A DNA stretch of 45,573 nt, taken from assembly GCA_002723345.1 (NCBI GenBank), contig PBNV01000028.1, forward strand, positions 1 to 45,573, read 5' to 3'. The translations under genes were made by a program, and so were the position numbers. Within the stretch, counting starts at the first letter, position 1. Each line of letters starts with the position of its first letter. Source of the DNA: Rhodospirillaceae bacterium. GTDB taxonomy: Bacteria; Pseudomonadota; Alphaproteobacteria; Rhodospirillales; UBA2165. This document shows, one piece after another, positions 43,604-45,573 of this stretch. The notes beneath the pieces were generated by a model. It was not told the origin of the DNA and made no database searches. It was given only the letters and a program-made list of their open reading frames with translations.

Positions 43604-44797
43604 ATGACGAATACAAATAAAATCTGGATTACTATAATCACAGGCTTTCTAGGCAGCGGCAAAACAACGCTTCTAAACACACTGCTGCAACATCCAGAAA
43701 TGACTCAAGCTGCGGTAATCGTTAATGAGTTTGGTGAAATAGGTCTGGATTACGATCTTATAGAGCGATCTGATGAAAACGTTGTAGAGTTGGCCAATGG
43801 TTGCCTTTGCTGCACAGTCAAAAGCGACTTAATAGATACGCTAAGAGACCTATATGTTCAGCGCAACGCGGGCACTATTCCCCACTTTGATCGTGTGGTA
43901 ATCGAGACGACCGGCATTGCCGATCCTGCGCCGGTTCTGCAGCTCATATTGACAAATCCCATGATACGAAATCACTACGAACTTGACGGCGTGGTGACAA
44001 CGGTAGACGCGGTCAATGGTGCCAGTTCTCTTGGCCGGTTCCCCGAATGTGTAAAACAAGCTGCTATCGCAGACCGGTTGATAATAACAAAGTCGGATCT
44101 CGTTCTGGGCATGGATCATGACGAAAAGATTGCTGAACTATCTCACAAGCTGAGGGAGTTAAACCCGGCAGCTAACATGGTGGTCCGAACAGCTGGTAAA
44201 ATGGATCCAACAGACCTTTTCGGAACGGGTATGTTTGATCCAGAAACAAAGCAAATAGATTTTGAAAGCTGGCTTGATCCTGAAAATTACCAATCCACTG
44301 GTCTGGGCAATCCCTTTTTCGGTGAATCTGAACCTGAAGAGGATGCGATGGATTACTACAAGAGCCGCGGCCATACTCCAGAGGATCATGAAGCGCATCA
44401 CCACCACCATCATGATCAATCTGGCATCCAAACATTTTGCATCACACGTGAAGAACCAATGTCTGTGGAGATGCTTCGAATGTTTTTGGAGGGCTTATCC
44501 GGTGAGGCAGGCACTGACCTCCTTCGGGTCAAAGGTATCATAAATATTGTTGAAGAGCCGGATCGCCCAGCTGTAATTCAAGGTGCACAACAACTTTTCC
44601 ATTCCCTTGAACTAATGGACAACTGGCCCAGCGCGGACCGGCGCACACGAATAGTGTTCATCACGCGTCACATAGATAAAACGTATATCGAAGAGACCCT
44701 TGAATTGATTGAACGGGTATCCGCTCGAACAGTAGCAGCACAAGCAGCCGCAAAAAATATTCCTGCTACTTCAACAACATTGACAACTCAACATTAG
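43604..44797 (+). CDS. CobW/G3E-family GTPase, putative metallochaperone
   Basis: 397 residues. The P-loop is GFLGSGKT (14-21), and the metal-binding C-x-C-C is CLCC (67-70) in the ELANGCLCC context. Switch residues ETTG follow at 101-104, and the base-recognition motif is TKSD (162-165). A six-His tract lies at 265-270, before the CobW C-terminal domain (about 275-375). Such proteins use GTP to load zinc or other metals into client enzymes. The adjacent M24 gene, whose metal site is altered, is the obvious candidate client. Eukaryotic ZNG1 likewise serves an M24 enzyme, METAP1. It ends 8 bp before the YciI gene. Confidence 0.93.
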   Translation: MTNTNKIWITIITGFLGSGKTTLLNTLLQHPEMTQAAVIVNEFGEIGLDYDLIERSDENVVELANGCLCCTVKSDLIDTLRDLYVQRNAGTIPHFDRVVIETTGIADPAPVLQLILTNPMIRNHYELDGVVTTVDAVNGASSLGRFPECVKQAAIADRLIITKSDLVLGMDHDEKIAELSHKLRELNPAANMVVRTAGKMDPTDLFGTGMFDPETKQIDFESWLDPENYQSTGLGNPFFGESEPEEDAMDYYKSRGHTPEDHEAHHHHHHDQSGIQTFCITREEPMSVEMLRMFLEGLSGEAGTDLLRVKGIINIVEEPDRPAVIQGAQQLFHSLELMDNWPSADRRTRIVFITRHIDKTYIEETLELIERVSARTVAAQAAAKNIPATSTTLTTQH

Positions 44798-44805
44798 GAT
44801 GATCG

Positions 44806-45090
44806 ATGCATTTTGCTATTTTTTGTCTAGACAAGCCGGGAATCAAACGTGACCCAGATGTAATGAAGGCCCATGTTGACTATCTCACAAACAGCCCGAT
44901 CAATAATGTGATGTCAGGCCCGCTCACCAATGATGATGGAAAAGGCGTTACTGGAAGCCTTTACATCGTTGAAGCTGAGAGCCGAGAGGCTGTTGACGCC
45001 TTCCGCAAAGACGATCCTTTGGTCCAAGCGGATTACTGGGAATTGGTTGAAGTGCGCGCTTTTGACAAGCGTGTGGATAACAGAAATTAA
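44806..45090 (+). CDS. YciI-family protein
   Basis: 94 residues, the usual YciI length. The conserved His is in KAHVDYL, with SGPLTNDDG and the C-terminal DDPLVQADYWE-VEVRAF. The fold is shared with muconolactone isomerase-like enzymes, and activity is rarely known. It sits between the CobW GTPase and an SDR with short gaps (8 and 17 bp), so it belongs to the M24 operon. It is distinct from the longer YciI protein at 12560. Confidence 0.88.
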   Translation: MHFAIFCLDKPGIKRDPDVMKAHVDYLTNSPINNVMSGPLTNDDGKGVTGSLYIVEAESREAVDAFRKDDPLVQADYWELVEVRAFDKRVDNRN

Positions 45091-45107
45091 ATAGGAGAAC
45101 AGTAACT

Positions 45108-45573
45108 ATGGATTTAGGACTCAAAGGAAAGAACGCCATTATCACGGGTGCCAGTCAGGGCATTGGTCAGGCCATTGCCTTCTCCTTGGCTGCAGAGGGA
45201 TGTAATGTGGCGATTGGTGCCCGTGATCAGGGGCGCATCGACGCCACAGTGGCTGAAATAGAGAGCAAAGGCGTCAAGGGCGTCGGCATCATCTGTGATT
45301 TATCCAGTGAAGCAGGATGTCAGAAATTTGTTGAGGATGCCCGCGCCACCATGGGCGGAATTCAAATTCTGGTCAACAATGTGGGCGGTTCCGGCGTGCC
45401 GCAATATGTGGTCGAGACGTCTGACGAGACCGGGACCGGCGTGGACTTCCAGGTGGACTGGGCGCCGCTGGCCGGGTTCGAGGCCTATCTGAACCTGCAG
45501 TATATCGATGTGACCTTTGACGAGCGGATCACCCGTTCAGGCGTCGACCTGTCCGGTCAGCCCACAGGCACGC
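45108..45573 (+). CDS. Short-chain dehydrogenase/reductase, 3'-truncated and chimeric at its end
   Basis: The ATG at 45108 follows TAGGAGAA. Residues 1 to about 93 are a normal SDR N-terminus: ITGASQGIG near 12-20, ARD, a CDLSS segment, and ILVNNVGG. From about 45390 the same frame encodes sequence foreign to SDRs. It contains GTGVDFQVDW, FEAYLNLQYIDVTFDERIT and GVDLSGQPTG, typical of outer-membrane TonB-dependent receptor barrels. The catalytic Ser/Tyr/Lys are therefore absent. The real SDR would be about 250-265 residues. It is the last visible gene of the M24-CobW-YciI operon. Confidence 0.75.
   Translation, partial: MDLGLKGKNAIITGASQGIGQAIAFSLAAEGCNVAIGARDQGRIDATVAEIESKGVKGVGIICDLSSEAGCQKFVEDARATMGGIQILVNNVGGSGVPQYVVETSDETGTGVDFQVDWAPLAGFEAYLNLQYIDVTFDERITRSGVDLSGQPTGT
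45390..45573 (+). other. TonB-dependent-receptor-like fragment joined in frame to the SDR
   Basis: The last ~180 bases translate to alternating polar/hydrophobic beta-strand sequence (AYLNLQYIDVTFDERIT, VDLSGQPTG) matching the late barrel of TonB-dependent receptors. This stretch is visibly richer in G+C than the preceding operon, whose codons are mixed. A join from another genome or locus, as at a mis-assembled contig end, is the simplest explanation. The breakpoint lies about 45385-45400. Confidence 0.6.

Noticed and set aside
1..45573. CRISPR arrays, tRNA/rRNA genes, insertion sequences, prophage or attachment sites
   Set aside because: No spaced repeats, transposase or integrase motifs, or tRNA-like cloverleaf sequences were seen on reading both strands.

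Overview
The window looks like part of an alphaproteobacterial chromosome with mid-range G+C, probably a marine or soil heterotroph of the Rhodospirillales type. I infer this from the gene families only (a TRAP transporter, LigF-like glutathione transferases, many short-chain dehydrogenases, IclR/Lrp/LacI regulators). No rRNA, tRNA or ribosomal marker is present to fix the taxonomy. Nearly every gene is catabolic or transport-related. I see no housekeeping block, phage, insertion sequence or CRISPR array. Both ends cut through genes. The right end is odd: an SDR reading frame runs into what looks like a TonB-dependent receptor fragment.

Left third (1-14.3 kb). A partial Gfo/Idh oxidoreductase is followed by a likely operon: alkylsulfatase, SDR, and two tandem LigF-like GSTs. 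A complete TRAP transporter (DctP-DctQ-DctM) follows. On the minus strand lie a hydroxypyruvate-isomerase-like protein and a DMT exporter. Divergent from them are an IclR regulator, a carboxymuconolactone-decarboxylase-fold protein, a MaoC hydratase and a YciI protein, then a two-domain extradiol-dioxygenase-like VOC protein.

Middle (14.3-28.4 kb). A minus-strand aldo/keto reductase-TusA pair precedes a third LigF-like GST in an operon with an FAH-family hydrolase, a cupin and an acyl-CoA synthetase. A minus-strand pair follows: a HisD-like dehydrogenase that is probably not the biosynthetic enzyme, and an ornithine-cyclodeaminase homologue. Next come a frameshifted SDR, a GhrA-type reductase, a polytopic permease (minus), a class II aldolase, a single-cysteine Asp/Glu-racemase-fold protein resembling arylmalonate decarboxylase, and a 2-oxoglutarate/Fe(II) oxygenase. 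The mix suggests breakdown of aromatic or ether-linked substrates and of small hydroxy- and oxo-acids. The actual substrates cannot be read from sequence.

Right third (28.4-45.6 kb). This holds a degenerate GGDEF protein, a small GT9-like protein, a second FAH hydrolase, an Lrp regulator divergent from a homodimeric AceE/MdeB-like E1, an MFS exporter, an ACMSD-type amidohydrolase, a beta-hydroxyacid dehydrogenase, a LacI regulator, and a 2-oxoacid dehydrogenase operon (E1alpha-E1beta-E2). Divergent from that operon is an M24-fold hydrolase with an altered metal site, followed by a CobW-type GTPase with a His tract, a YciI protein and an SDR.

The strongest system-level signal is a 14-bp LacI-family operator, TGCAATCGTTTGCA, present as three identical copies. 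One lies between the LacI gene and the divergent dehydrogenase. Two lie between the E1alpha operon and the M24 operon, flanking a good promoter for the former and abutting a perfect TATAAT for the latter. This points to one LacI regulon joining the dehydrogenase, the E1/E2 complex and the M24-CobW-YciI-SDR operon, which I do not recognise as a described pathway.
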